A stretch of DNA of 64,000 nucleotides from Thuidium tamariscinum (lineage: Eukaryota > Streptophyta > Bryopsida > Hypnales > Thuidiaceae): assembly GCA_947034885.2 (NCBI GenBank), contig OX344753.2:3906001-3970000 (forward strand). The letters run 5' to 3'. Positions 34,432 to 45,996 of the stretch are shown piece by piece; the stretch's first letter is position 1; each line of letters begins with the position of its first letter. Below the pieces are notes generated by a model, which worked only from the letters and a program-made list of their open reading frames with translations, ran no database searches and was not told the DNA's origin. The position numbers and the translations under genes are program-made.

Positions 34432-36619
34432 ATGGATTCTCACAAGATTTCATCTTATTTTTGGATGAATTTCATCCAAATTTAGGATTCATCCAACTTA
34501 AAGCTTAAATGTTTATGTGGAGAGAACTTCTTGACTCAAAGATACTGATCAAGTCAAATTTTATGAGTGTTTTTAGAAAATAGTGTATTTTTAGCTTTGC
34601 AAAGAGGTGACGGTTTATCAATTAATAAATTCTTCACACTTCCCTCAAACTTCCAGTTTTGGTTTCTCCCTTTGTGGAGTAAAAACCCTTTGAATTCTTG
34701 TGTACAAATTTTCTTCAAAGGTGTATTTATTATGCCTTCTTGCTTGATTTTTAATTGTATATTTGATGCTTTTTGTAACACTCAATTTGTTGTGTATTGC
34801 AATCTTTGCCCTTACACAATATTATATAGGATGATTTAGGATTGTTGAACAAAGAGTCTTAATGTAGATTGTTAAACTCTTAAAACATGTACACCAACTC
34901 TTGAGAATGTTGCCAATAGCCCATGCCAAAAGAAGCCCTATATGTTTTGAGGAAGTTTGCCAATGGCAAACAAGGGTAGAATTAGGGGAGCATCATTTTG
35001 AGGCATAGGGACTATGTACCCTCATTTATAAGTTTTTATGTGTAGCATTTTTCCACCTAAATTCTTTGTTCATTTTCCAAAAAGCACAAATTCATTTATT
35101 TGGTTTTTCAATTCAATGCATTAGGAAGATTTTGGGTGCATTAGAGAACCACGAGTTTTTTTGAGTTCTTGAACTGTAGGAACGTGCCACATCAACAATC
35201 TGATACGGTTGAAACACTACCACATCACAAAATATTAGTTATTTTTTATTTTAAAAAATATTTATTTTGAATTTTTTTAATTCAATTTTAGGTTTCTTAA
35301 CACTTTTTAGTGTTTTTGAAAAAAAAAAATTCAAAAGTTTGGAAATTTTAGCTAATAGGGTTGCTTCATAGTTTTTGGACAATATAGGGAACATGCAAGG
35401 GAATAGTTCTAAAACGGACTTTTCTTGCCCTCAAATCCCTTCTAATTCCTCAATCACATATACTTGCTCCTACAACACCAAATCAACAATCTAATATCAA
35501 TTAATTGAATCATCTACCATGTGAATAATCAATCACACATTTTGCAAGCAATTTAACAAGATACCAATCATTTCACAAAATTTGTGATGGCTATGCAATT
35601 TCTATCACACAACAAACACTACAATTAAGTGATTTGAGATACAAAGTTGGTTGATCAAAAAAGTGACGACACTAAGCACAACTTTGTAGAGACCTTAATC
35701 CAACTACAACTAGGCTTACAATGAAAGTAATCCATCATGGTTCAAAAACTCTGAAAAGTGTTAAGAAACTATATATGATATCCAACCTTTTCTCAATTAA
35801 TCTATACAAGTGATGTAGCAAAGTAGAATAAAAAAGTATGACGATTTAGACTAATCTAACCAACAAATTCAAAGCTCTTTTCATACAATTCAATTGGTGC
35901 CTAGAAGAATAGGAAAAACAATCATTGGCACATGTTAGTTATCGATGTATGATTGGTAAGTACAATTGGAACTTCGGACAATTGACCAAGACATTAAAAT
36001 GTAGAAGCACCTCAGTGGCATGATGCCAGAGGTACTAAACTTAATTTCTTTCTTCATCATTAGATGTTTTTTAGAGCCTTTAGAAGATTGTAAGTTCTCG
36101 AATTTTAGGAACACATTAGGAACTCTATGAACTTTGCCATACAAGAAATGTGATGTAGTTCAGAGGTTGCCATGTCAAGTAATATTTATTATTTATTTAA
36201 TAAATTTAAAATAGTTTTTTGAAATTAAAAAAATTAATTAATTTTTTTATACTTTCTCCAAAAATTTAACTTTTTAACTTTTTCCTTTAAAATTCAAAAA
36301 ATTAGATCAACAGTTATTGGCATAGATGACTACACAAGGAACACTTTTGAGGAACAATCCCTAAAACAATCTCCTAAAATCTCCAAAAGTATATATGATG
36401 TCTTGTATTTTCTTCCATTGAATAACAAATGAGGTAAAAAAAGATAGTTGTTGGGTTGCTTTCATTGCAATATCATTATGTTCATCACCTTTACATGTTG
36501 AATTGATGTTGGGCTTTGAATATTAGTTTGTTGATGCTACTTATCCAAGAGTCTCAATCCATTGTTCCAATTCTCTTTTGTTTCAAGATAAAATTACTAG
36601 CAAATTATTCTACCAATTA

Positions 36620-37460
36620 GTGTATTATACGGTCAGTTCACCCCGGCTAGAAAAAGTGGCGGTTTGAGGACCTTGAAAAATCGCGCGAGAGCGCACGATA
36701 CCCTGACTGGAAGTCGTTGACCGGAAATCGTTGATACCCGCGGGCAACGGCACCTGGACACCGTAGAACGTCGTCATGCTCGGGACGAAAGCAAGACGAC
36801 GGATGCGCCTGTCGCACAAGGCTCCTCGAGTGCACCTCGACAGACATCAAGATCAAGTTACCATTACAGCAAACCATCGCCATTCCATCTCGTCTTCAAT
36901 TCGGGATCGCTTCAAGATTCATCGGAGTCTAGTTACAGTGCTGCAGAGTCGCAGGTTAGCACGAATTTGCTGACAACTCTCGCGAACCCTCTTTGAATGT
37001 GATTCATGTTGCGTTTGTTTCCGCCTCGTACTTTTCCTGCTTCGCTATATCACCTGCAGGTTCTGATTTAGGTGAGACGGAGGGTGGATTGCTTGGCGAA
37101 TTTATGGCGAATTTGGCTGTGGATGGGTTTTAGGGTTTCCGTGGAACTGTGCATGGGGTTGGGGGTTGGGGTGGGGAGATTCTCCCGCGATCGATCGTGA
37201 ATTGGCGAATTTTGGTGTCGGTTACGTGATGGAGGTTGCGTGTCTATCACCGATTTCGTGATTTCATCGGTGTTTCGTTTGATTGTTGCGGGTGTTTGCA
37301 GGTTGGGCTAGTTATTGGTCACGAATTCTGTCGGGGTAGGGATTCAAATTGGTTGATTTTGCGTCAGAGGAAGGTCTTTCGTGATCGTGAATTGTGAAAG
37401 CGGTGGTGGGGGTTTGTGGGAACTGGTGAAAGTATCAGGAATCAAGGTAGTAGAGGAGCG
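36620..37460 (+). promoter_or_regulatory. GC-rich promoter and leader region of FREE1
   Basis: Base composition changes abruptly near 36630 from AT-rich transposon DNA to balanced sequence with many CG dinucleotides. It stays so up to the FREE1 start. Only short frames occur. I could not place a TATA box or transcription start. It probably contains the promoter, a 5' leader and perhaps a leader intron. Confidence 0.45.
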
Positions 37461-40400
37461 ATGCAGCAGGCGGGGAGTTATGGCGTAGGGTATGTGGCCC
37501 CTGCGCCTCAGAACTACGCGTCCACAGCTCCGCCCTCGCACGCGATGGGCGAATTCAATGCATATGGAGCCCCGTCAGGTCAGAACTATGGGCAGCAGCA
37601 GCCTCAGGAGTCGGCGTACACGCCTCCAGAGTCTGGCTATCGGGCTCAGGAGCCCAATTCTTACAACCCTAACTCTTCTTACACGCCTGCGCAATCGGGT
37701 TACGGGCATGCTGTGCCATCGTATGCTCCCGCGGCGCCGTCCTACAGTCCGGCAGCTCCGTCTTACGACTACTATGGCAGCTCCGCCCCGCCTTCTTCGA
37801 CTCCCCCGACGCAGGCTCCCTCGTACTTGACCCCTTCTTACTCTTACAACGACGGAGGGTACGCAGGGCTCCAGAGCTACGGGAGCGGAGGAGCTCCTGC
37901 AGGCGCAGCGCCGACTCAGGGGTACCAGCAAGCGGGATACGATCAAAGCGGGTACAGCAGATTTGGGTATGAGCAAGAGGGATATGGATCCCAGGCTGGT
38001 GTCGGCGAAGGTCGGGGATACGAACACGACGGAGGCGCTGCTTACAGTAATGCCAGCAACACTTCCTACGACGATGGTGGGTATGGGGAGGTTTATGCGT
38101 ACGATGGAGGGCAGGCCGGGGAGCCTTACGGTGCCCGCGGGACAGGCGGGAGTGCTTGGAATTCGAGCAGCGTTGCCGAGTCTGGAGGGAGCTTTGGCGG
38201 TTCGGGCGGAGGCAAAGTGGCGAGAGCTGTTCCGAAGGCGGACAGCGACAGCACGGGGGGTGGAATTCAGAAATACCGCGTGAAGATGCTTCCGGACGCG
38301 AGCTCGTCCAGTTCGAAGGACGTCATCTGTCAGGTGCGGATCGCAGCATAAGAGATGCAGCTCTATGATTCGATCTGCAGAATCATACTTATGATCGATT
38401 TTGAATCTTGACTGATGAATTTCATTAACACACACGAGTGATAGCTTGCCGACGAGAGTATAGGTTGAGGAGAATAAGTTTCTGGCAAATAAACACGTTT
38501 TCTAATGTGTGGTTAGAGTGTGCTTGGTGTTTTCACTTGTGAGAATCTTCGTGGGCGTTCTAAGTTTTATCTTCAGTCTTGAGTCATCGTGCACTACATT
38601 AGTTTGCATTTTTTTCGATATTTAAAGGAATACGAGTCTAGGTGGTTAGAGAATGTACCTAAGTGATTCTGTGTGCGAACGGAGATGTGTGCAGATAGGG
38701 CTTGATGGAGTCCGCATGTTGGATCCGAGCACGAGTAGAACATTACGCATATACCCATTGGAGACGATAACTCGTTGGGAGGTATTTTGTTTTCTAATAT
38801 CCCAGCTCGTTCTTATTTGTGTTTGTAATATCATTAGGGCCGCACAATGTCATCACTCTCTTGAAGGTATCGTGAGTATTGTATTGCCAATGGGCTGATG
38901 TTCTGCGACTCGGGAAACAGGTGTATGAGCCTGCGATCTTTACGTTTTGGGCGAAGAGCGCGGTGGATGTGGAGCAGCGTTGCATTCGGCTGCAGTCCAG
39001 CTCATACACGACGGGTGTCATTCTGGACACGATCACTGCTGCGTGTGTTCAGGTTCGTCATCTGTGGATGCCGCGTTGTTGCGGTTGCCTGTCTGGGGAG
39101 ATTGTTGAATCTTGTCGTCACCATCCTTTTCAGTTTATATATCGTGGCAAGGTTACTGTCGATGCTGAGTTTGGGTCAAGAATTGCCAACTGAAATCGGG
39201 GTGAAGTTTGACAGTGATGGGGAATTGTGTGGTTGAGCAGCTGTGTGAGATGGTTGGCAAAGATGGCCCGGAAAAGTCCTCCGCTGGAAGCAGCACACCT
39301 TTAGATACAAGCGCCGCGCGAAAGAGTTCCATAGCAGACTGGGTTTCGCTTCGCCCTCGAGTGCCGAGTGAGGAGGAGAAGCAGCACTGGGTAAGTTAAC
39401 TCGTCCATTGACATGCACGTGCCTCCAGTTCTGGTGTATTTTGTAGTCCTTCAGAACTCTCTTTTCAGCAACGAATGGATAGAAATTCACACGAGGTTGT
39501 GTTACCTGCCCTCTTATTCTTGGTGTCGTATTGCAGGTACCAGATGAAGCAGCTACGAAGTGCAGCAACTGTGATTCGGATTTTTCTGTTATCGTCCGGA
39601 GGGTAAGGCTTTGCATTTGTTTTCTGCGATACGTGGTGACGGTTAGAGTCTTAATGTGGCAGTTTGTGCTTCTGTGAGGCTCTGAATGTCTTTTGTGGAG
39701 CACAATATTTGATAGAACTTGAGATATTAGCGCGGGGTAATGGAATAGCTTTCTTATCGTCGGAAGTCAGGGCTTTTAGGTCTATGACTTTCGTTATTTT
39801 GAGGATGATGCGTGGCCTTGAATCTTACGTGACGAGTTGAGTGAACTGTTTATTCTCCGTACATTGTTGGTGTTTAAATCTTATTTATGGTGTAATTGCA
39901 ACAGCATCATTGTAGGAATTGTGGAGACGTATTCTGCGACTGGTGCACAAGAGGGAGGACTCCATTGACGGCAGACGAAGGTGCTCAGACTGTGCGAGTG
40001 TGCGATCGGTGTTTGGTAAGTTCTCCGAGACCTTGGTAGTGTGCATGTTCTTCGAGGGCCAATAACGAGGGAGTGTATACGTATATAACTTAAGTCGTCT
40101 GCTACTGGGTTTCTTTGAATTGGAGGACGATTTCACTGGATGTGAGCCGGTATTTCGCTCTTATGGATGTGAACGTTAAGTGGGTTTCCGGTGGATGGTA
40201 TTCGCAGGCTGAGGTGACACAGAGATTGTCGAACGCCAAAGCTGTAAGCAAAGTGGCCCCTGTGCGTACCCACCAAGACTTGGCGAAGAAGTTGCAGGTA
40301 ATTGGGCACTAGTCACGTCGATGTGAAATTGCAGCCGTTTCTTTTGACAGCGTGGTATCATGAGGGACATGGCGCATGTAATTCTTTGACAGCAGAGTGA

Positions 40401-40925
40401 GAGATCATTCCAATTGTTAACTGGTGGATTGTCCGAAATGTACAGGAAGAGCTGGAGAGGAACGCGGGAAGAAGAGAGAGCAGCGGCAGCAAAATCACGA
40501 GCGGAAGTAGTGGAAATAAGGGGTCCGGGACATCCGTGCTGAACTGCAGGAAATGCGGGAACATATCACTAGTGACAGGTGGAAACTCACGCTGTCCTAC
40601 TTGCGGTGCCGAGTCTCCCTCTAGTCAAGATCAGGGGAGCAGCTATGGTTCTGGTGCAACGCAGGGCTCTGGTCCGAGACTGCGGGAAGTGGCTTGCCCA
40701 ACCTGTACCGTTCACCTGCAGGTCTTTTTCCCTCTCTTATTACTAATTACTTAAGTTGAAGTGAACCAGTTTGGACGCTCCATGTTGCTATGAGAGCTGA
40801 GTTTCTCTTCGAACTCAGGATGTCTGATTCTATTTCTGTGTGATGGACAGGTTCAAGTGCCAAGCTCCGGGACAGAAACTGTTGAATGCGGAGTGTGTCA
40901 GCATCCATTCCTTGTGAGCGCTTGA
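37461..40925 (+). CDS. FREE1: FREE1/FYVE1-like plant ESCRT FYVE protein
   Basis: Nine exons (37461-38333, 38695-38781, 38921-39052, 39241-39390, 39537-39602, 39905-40015, 40208-40297, 40446-40721, 40851-40925) all join in phase 0 and give 619 residues. Order of parts: a Tyr/Pro/Ser/Gly-rich disordered N-terminus (1-265); a conserved central block with IGLDGVRMLDPSTSRTLRIYPLE; a FYVE finger with WVPDEA, RRHHCRNCGDVFC and VRVCDRC; a helical EVTQRLSNAK and QDLAKKLQEELERN segment; and a C-terminal VACPTCTVHLQVQVP...CGVCQHPFLVSA. In Arabidopsis FREE1 binds PI3P on endosomes, ubiquitin and VPS23, and drives sorting into multivesicular bodies and vacuole formation. Oddities are an extra CxxC...CxxC ribbon in exon 8 and no P(S/T)AP motif visible in the N-terminus. 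I chose ATG 37461 because the frame upstream has no earlier ATG. Confidence 0.97.
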
Positions 40926-41469
40926 TTAGAACTTCGAATGGTAGGTGTTGTCTTCAAAAGTGATCTGTTGGGGAGGGGTTCACATGGTGGAAAATTTGTA
41001 CAGAATTAGGACTCATAGTTTCATTATATTCCCTTCATGGGCATCCTTCTTGGATCAGAATCTGAGTTTCTGGCCGCTCTTGCTCTTTCCTCCCTGAAGA
41101 TCGCATCTTAGTACCGTCAAAGTATGTGACGCTCACCATCATGAGGAGTTTGGCATCCTTTCTAGATAAGGTAGTCGATGGGAGGATCTTTTCCCTACTT
41201 CAACGTTGGTTGAGTTACAGCTGTGCTGTGACAGAGGATTTTGGTGTTCAAACCCTTCCCTTGTGCTGATTACCGGGTATTGTGATTTAGTTTACAGCAT
41301 GTCTGGGGTGCTCGGGACATGAAGAATGTGCGGAATACAGTGGCCAGTTGATGTGGTCACAGGGATTGTCTGACTTAGGTTTAGGTTGTTTTGGTGTTTC
41401 TTTTTCATGATTTGTTCGCAGTAGATAATAGCAGCTGTGCCACGGATGAAGAATGTAGTATTTTGATGT

Positions 41470-41475
41470 AATAAA
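41470..41475 (+). terminator. Possible polyadenylation signal of FREE1
   Basis: AATAAA lies 545 bp after the FREE1 stop, within a stretch (40926-41600) that keeps the gene's base composition. It is the clearest such hexamer there. Its use is not shown. Confidence 0.3.
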
Positions 41476-42503
41476 ATCAGTTTGGGGCGAAGTTCTATGT
41501 TTGGAGACTTCGTCATCCTAGCGACGATGCGTGTTACACTCTAAATCTTTTCGAGACTTGGTGGCCGTACTCAACCCTTGTGAGAGTTGACCACTGCGTA
41601 CTCTGTCCTATCTACTGAATTCATACTTCTCACATCAACTTCGAAGGTACATGCTTACACAATTAATTCCTTTTCATTCCTTTTTCATTTCTTTCATTGC
41701 CAGCATTAGGCCTAATTCCCCCGTCAAATTATTCGGGGAAACCAAGTACAGAAAAGGAACCTGTGGTGCGCTGAAGCGTCTACATTCTACACCCTTTTAA
41801 GTCCTGTGGGTCCTCTGGATGTGGTGTCCATGTGTGCCAGGTTTCTGGATCAAATCTACGGTAGTGCTCGACTTGTTTGCTTATCTCGACTGACGTTTTT
41901 TTGTTATAGAGCAAGTATGTTTTATTGTAAAACAAGGGAAACCATGCGGACTGCCTGGTTCGCTTGGATTGTTTGATGGGTGCGCTTTCACGCAATGCTA
42001 ATTATAATCTTGAGCCACTTCGTTATTTGCCCTTAGATCGATTTAATAGCACATGTATGGATGTTCTGAAATATAAATGGCATTCTGAAACATTCAATAA
42101 TCAGTAGAATCGAGTATCCCAGACAACAAGTCTGCGTGAAACTCCCAGATGACCAAACGCAATTTTACACATGACTTCATCATTCCAATTGAAGTGCAAA
42201 CATTACATGAGTCCGTGAGGTATATCAAACCTCACATGCATAACATGCAGCGGTTGGATTTGTAATACAACCTAACCTTCTGAATGGAAGAACCAGTCAG
42301 AAGTTTGAATCTCCAGTCACTGAACATACATATGCCAGAGATGTAGCTATTAAACCTGAGAAAGTGGCCTACCATGTAAAAAAGTATGATAATGTGGCAG
42401 TCTTCTGGCAAAAGTAAAACCAGCCAGCAAGAGACTTGTCTCGGGTCTTCAAAGGGAGCACGCCATGGTCTGAAAGCGCTATCATATTCGGTTTCAAGAT
42501 ATG

Positions 42504-43450
42504 CTACTCTGGTCCACCTCCAGGGACAAGCTGCAAACCAACACTAAAAACGTCACTTCCAGTTGAAAACCTCATAAATTCTTACTTCTGTCAACCTTCA
42601 TGTGGCAAGCTGAAAAATACGTCACCCGTCAAATCAAGACAAATCAAATATCCCTCCAATGAAATGGATAGTTTGTCCCAAAGAGGACCCGAAGGGGGAA
42701 CCCTATGTACTACAGGGTTATTTCCTCTACAGTTGATTGATTGATTTAATTAACCTTCAGTTTTTATACATAGAATAGGGTCCTCTAACCTTCAGACAGG
42801 ACTTTGTTGCCTATCTTACAAAGCCTTCCCAAAGAAATAGTAAATTAAAAGAGCAAAATATAAATTACTCACAATTGCAATGTTGTTTCCATTCAGCAAT
42901 ATCTGCTCAAGCTTTGTGATACGTCTCCCTTCTGGAGTGATTTCACTGCACACAACCATCAAGCACCGAAACCATTATGCCCCAAAGCTCATCATTGAAG
43001 TTCACTGACCTCCAGGAAACCAGCTGTGAAAAAGAAGCGAACATCGACATCCACAGACTCAGAATAAATTCAAATAAGCGGTACTAAAGTACTGTCTGAG
43101 CTAGAAAATTCAGAAAAAACATGTGAGACTGAAACCGCGCACTTACTATTCCGTCACATCTTCGAGCACCATGTTCACATACACGTCAAAACCCCGCAAC
43201 GTTCCCACCAGCTCCTTGTCCCCCTTCATGATCACCCATATCTTCGACCCAATACATCGGTCGATAAGCTCTGCGCCAACAACATTGCATCAAAACCCGA
43301 GGTCCAACACAGACAGAGCTAAAACCCTAAGATCGATCCAAAAGCATCGAAAAATTCAGTCAAATTAACCGAAAAAGAGCGCTAAAGACGCAGGAAGAGA
43401 AGGAGGAGAGTACCAGAGGGCATGAGATGAGACGGATTGTTGTGTGCCAT
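42504..43450 (-). CDS. LSM5: LSM5, Sm-like RNA-binding protein
   Basis: Four exons on the minus strand (43414-43450, 43147-43270, 42873-42945, 42504-42530) have GT/AG borders and encode 86 residues, beginning [18 protein letters not shown]. The Sm1 motif is seen in [30 protein letters not shown]. The Sm2 region is [19 protein letters not shown]. The end is VPGGGPE. These match eukaryotic LSM5 specifically ([25 protein letters not shown]). LSM5 is in both the LSM1-7 ring, which binds decapped mRNA ends in the cytoplasm, and the LSM2-8 ring on U6 snRNA in the nucleus. The final exon is only 27 bp. The gene converges with FREE1, stop to stop about 1.6 kb apart. Confidence 0.96.
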
Positions 43451-43629
43451 TGCTGCGGAATCCCGAAAGAAGGGAGAGAAGGGAGATGGAGGATCGTACT
43501 GGGGGGGTTGTCGGAGTTAGGGTTTGCGGAAAGCGTCGGGCTCTCTCTCAATGCTCTGTTCGCTCTCTAGGTAAAACTGGCCCTTTCACACTGCACCGGG
43601 GTTTTCAGCGGATTTTCATTAGTTAGCGG

Positions 43630-43770
43630 CAGGGTGTTTTTTTTGGTACTGTTCATCTACAGTAAAGCCCTCTGTGGCCTCCCAGCAGAGGCCAATATTG
43701 GGAGGGAGCCACGAACACTGGTGAGCCAGAGCGGGAAGCTGGCGATAAATCGCCAGAAAAAAACACCCTG
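43630..43770. mobile_element. hAT-type MITE with exact 8-bp duplication, upstream of LSM5
   Basis: This 141-bp element starts CAGGGTGTTTTTTTTGG and ends CCAGAAAAAAACACCCTG. GTTAGCGG directly repeats on both sides (43622-43629 and 43771-43778). The 8-bp duplication and a CAGGG terminus are typical of hAT elements. The unmutated duplication indicates a recent insertion. It lies 180 bp upstream of the LSM5 start codon, within its probable promoter. Confidence 0.9.
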
Positions 43771-43859
43771 GTTAGCGGCAAGGTAAATGTTGGGTTCAAT
43801 AATATTTAAACCGGCCAATTTGAGCCATTCACATTTTTTTATACAATGTGAAATATAAT

Positions 43860-44560
43860 GGGTATATTTTGGTAAGAAGAATTATCATAGCATTCTTATG
43901 CAATCCCAATCAAGCATACCAAATTTTAGTTTCAAAGAACAAAATTTTTATTTTTGGTGAATTTTAAAAGTTAATTGTAATGATTTTTATAATATTTTAT
44001 TGAAAACAATTGGTGATGAGTTTTTTTAATTTGATTGCATAGATATGTAGGAAACATTCATACATACCTCTTCTCTTTCACAAGCATCTCAAAAAAAGTT
44101 CACAAATTTTTCTAAAGAGATTTCTATGTTAGGGTGACAATGCCCAAAATTTTGTAAAACAAATATTTCTTTGATACAATTAGATTTTTCTATTTTCCCC
44201 TCACGTGGTAACTAATTTTGTTCATTTGAGCATGATGGTATAACTACTTTGCCAAAATCTAGTTAATTGATATGGTGATGTCTATCTTGTGAAATGTCAT
44301 TATATGACATTTCACATCGAAATCTCTTTAGAAGGAATTATGAAACTTTTTTTTGGAGATGCTTATTGAAGGGAGGAGGTATATACCAATGTTTCCTACA
44401 TATCTATGAAATCAAATTTAAAAAAATTAATCACCAATTTTTTTTCAATAAAATACAATATGATATGATGAATACTAAACTCGTAAGAATTTCATCAAAA
44501 ATAGAGTATTGGTTTTTTGAAACTAAAATTTGGTATGCTTGATTACAATTGTGTAAAGAT
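43860..44560. repeat. Inverted-arm foldback element of about 0.7 kb
   Basis: The left arm (about 43905-44125) and right arm (about 44321-44545) are inverted complements, for example 'caagcataccaaattttagt' against 'actaaaatttggtatgcttg'. Further pairs are 'catagatatgtaggaaacat' with 'atgtttcctacatatctatg', and 'aaagagatttc' with 'gaaatctcttt'. The central 200 bp are unpaired except for a small hairpin around 'gaaatgtcattatatgacatttc'. There is no coding frame. The transposon class is unknown. Confidence 0.8.
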
Positions 44561-44884
44561 TGTGTATTCATTATGCAAGCTAAAAAATTTCAATTCTTTT
44601 TCTATACTATAAAAAAAAATCTTGGACTGTTTCAAATTAGTCAGTTGCAAGATTATTGTACCCAACCTACACATGTGCAATCTAAAATGTATATCACAAA
44701 GAAGATTTTTTTTCCATTGTAGACATACTTGTGTCAAGAATGCACACATTCTCATTTATTATAGTTAGTATTTTTATACCAAATTTTCATCAGAATCTTA
44801 ACTAGTTTTTATATTTGTTGTCTTTCCAGTAGAAAATAAGGAGGAAAAGTAGGTGATATAGAAGTAAAATATCTTTAATCCCTC

Positions 44885-45468
44885 AAATTATTTGGAGTTG
44901 TACAACATATAGGAAAGAAATAATAAGTGGAAAGAAAAAGAAAATGATACAAATTACTAAATTTTTAATAATTCTTTTATGGAATTGAAAAACGTCATTT
45001 CCAATGGTGGCAATATTGTAATAAACAATGTGCATCCTATAATTTTATTTTTTCCAAAAATATTGAAAATTTAGTAAAATAAAGGGCTTCAAAGTTTACT
45101 TTAGAGTAGAGACCCCATAACTACCTACAAATAAAGACTTCTCATAACTTTTGACTCATAGATCAAAATAGAATGATTAAAAGCTTTCCAGGTATGTATA
45201 AATCTAGAAAACTAATTTCAAATTTTTTTTTGATAAAAGTGAGTTTTCCAATTTGCCTAAACTGCCCATTTATGAAAAAAGGAGCATATTAGACAATAAC
45301 TTCTGACTCAAATTTCAAAATGTCTTGATTTTCAATACACATGAAAGATATTTCTTGTTCCTACATTCTATTAAAATTTGGGCTTGAAATATGGAAATCT
45401 CTACTTTCACATACCTTTCCAAAATTACTATATTGCCAAATTTAGCAAGCTAGTCCTTTAGGGGCTAA
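44885..45468. mobile_element. TTAA-family element, minus orientation, truncated
   Basis: The right end reads 'gctagtcctttaggggcta', the inverted counterpart of the TTAACCCCTAAAGGAC terminus with its TTAA mutated. Interior blocks match 33524-34431 in reverse ('gttgtacaacatataggaa', 'cataacttttgactcat'). The left terminus is missing. Confidence 0.55.
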
Positions 45469-45996
45469 AAAAACTACAAGGTTTGTCAAAATTGGAGAAG
45501 AAGTTTATTAATTTCTAAAGAACTAAGGAGTCCAATTTGGGTTTTTTAAAAACTTAAGCAAGCATGGCAAATTTCATTAAAATGGCGGTATTCCTTATGC
45601 CATTTTTCAAACTACATGGTCTAAACTAAAAATTGACATCTAGAAAAGGTATAGATTTCAAACATCTAGGACCCATGTAGATTTTCAAAATCTAGGACCC
45701 ATTTAGATTTTAGACCATGTCATTTGAAACATCTCGGATGGGTGTAGATTTTAGACATCTACAACACATGTAGATTTCAAAAATCTATGACAGTTCTAGA
45801 TTTCAAACCGTGCAGTCTAAAGTGTCAAGTGTCAAAGTAATGGAATACTGCCATTTTAACAAAATTCGCCATAAGCTCTATTGACTTTATAATTTAGAAA
45901 TTTTGTATAAATTTTTTTGAATGGATGTTACTCATTATAATCTATGTGCAAAGCTTTGTTTACATCATTCCAATAAATATTGCAAAAGCTACAAGT

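Larger units (their letters stand above)
29449..36600. other. Gene-free stretch between OEP7 and FREE1
   Basis: OEP7 3' sequence comes first, then about 1.3 kb of less AT-rich DNA (29500-30800) with only short frames that I cannot assign. A series of repeats follows: a TTAA-bordered remnant with a (GT)n run, two foldbacks at 31732-32170 and a TTAA-bordered element at 33524. The remainder, to 36600, is plain AT-rich DNA in which I see no gene. Confidence 0.55.

Noticed and set aside
37575..38435. 286-codon frame on the minus strand
   Set aside because: It is antisense to FREE1 exon 1. The open frame and its Arg/Val richness follow from the GC-rich Tyr/Pro/Ser codons of the real exon.
39176..39703. 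175-codon frame on the minus strand
   Set aside because: It runs antisense across FREE1 exons and introns and resembles no family. The plus-strand exons with correct phases explain the sequence.
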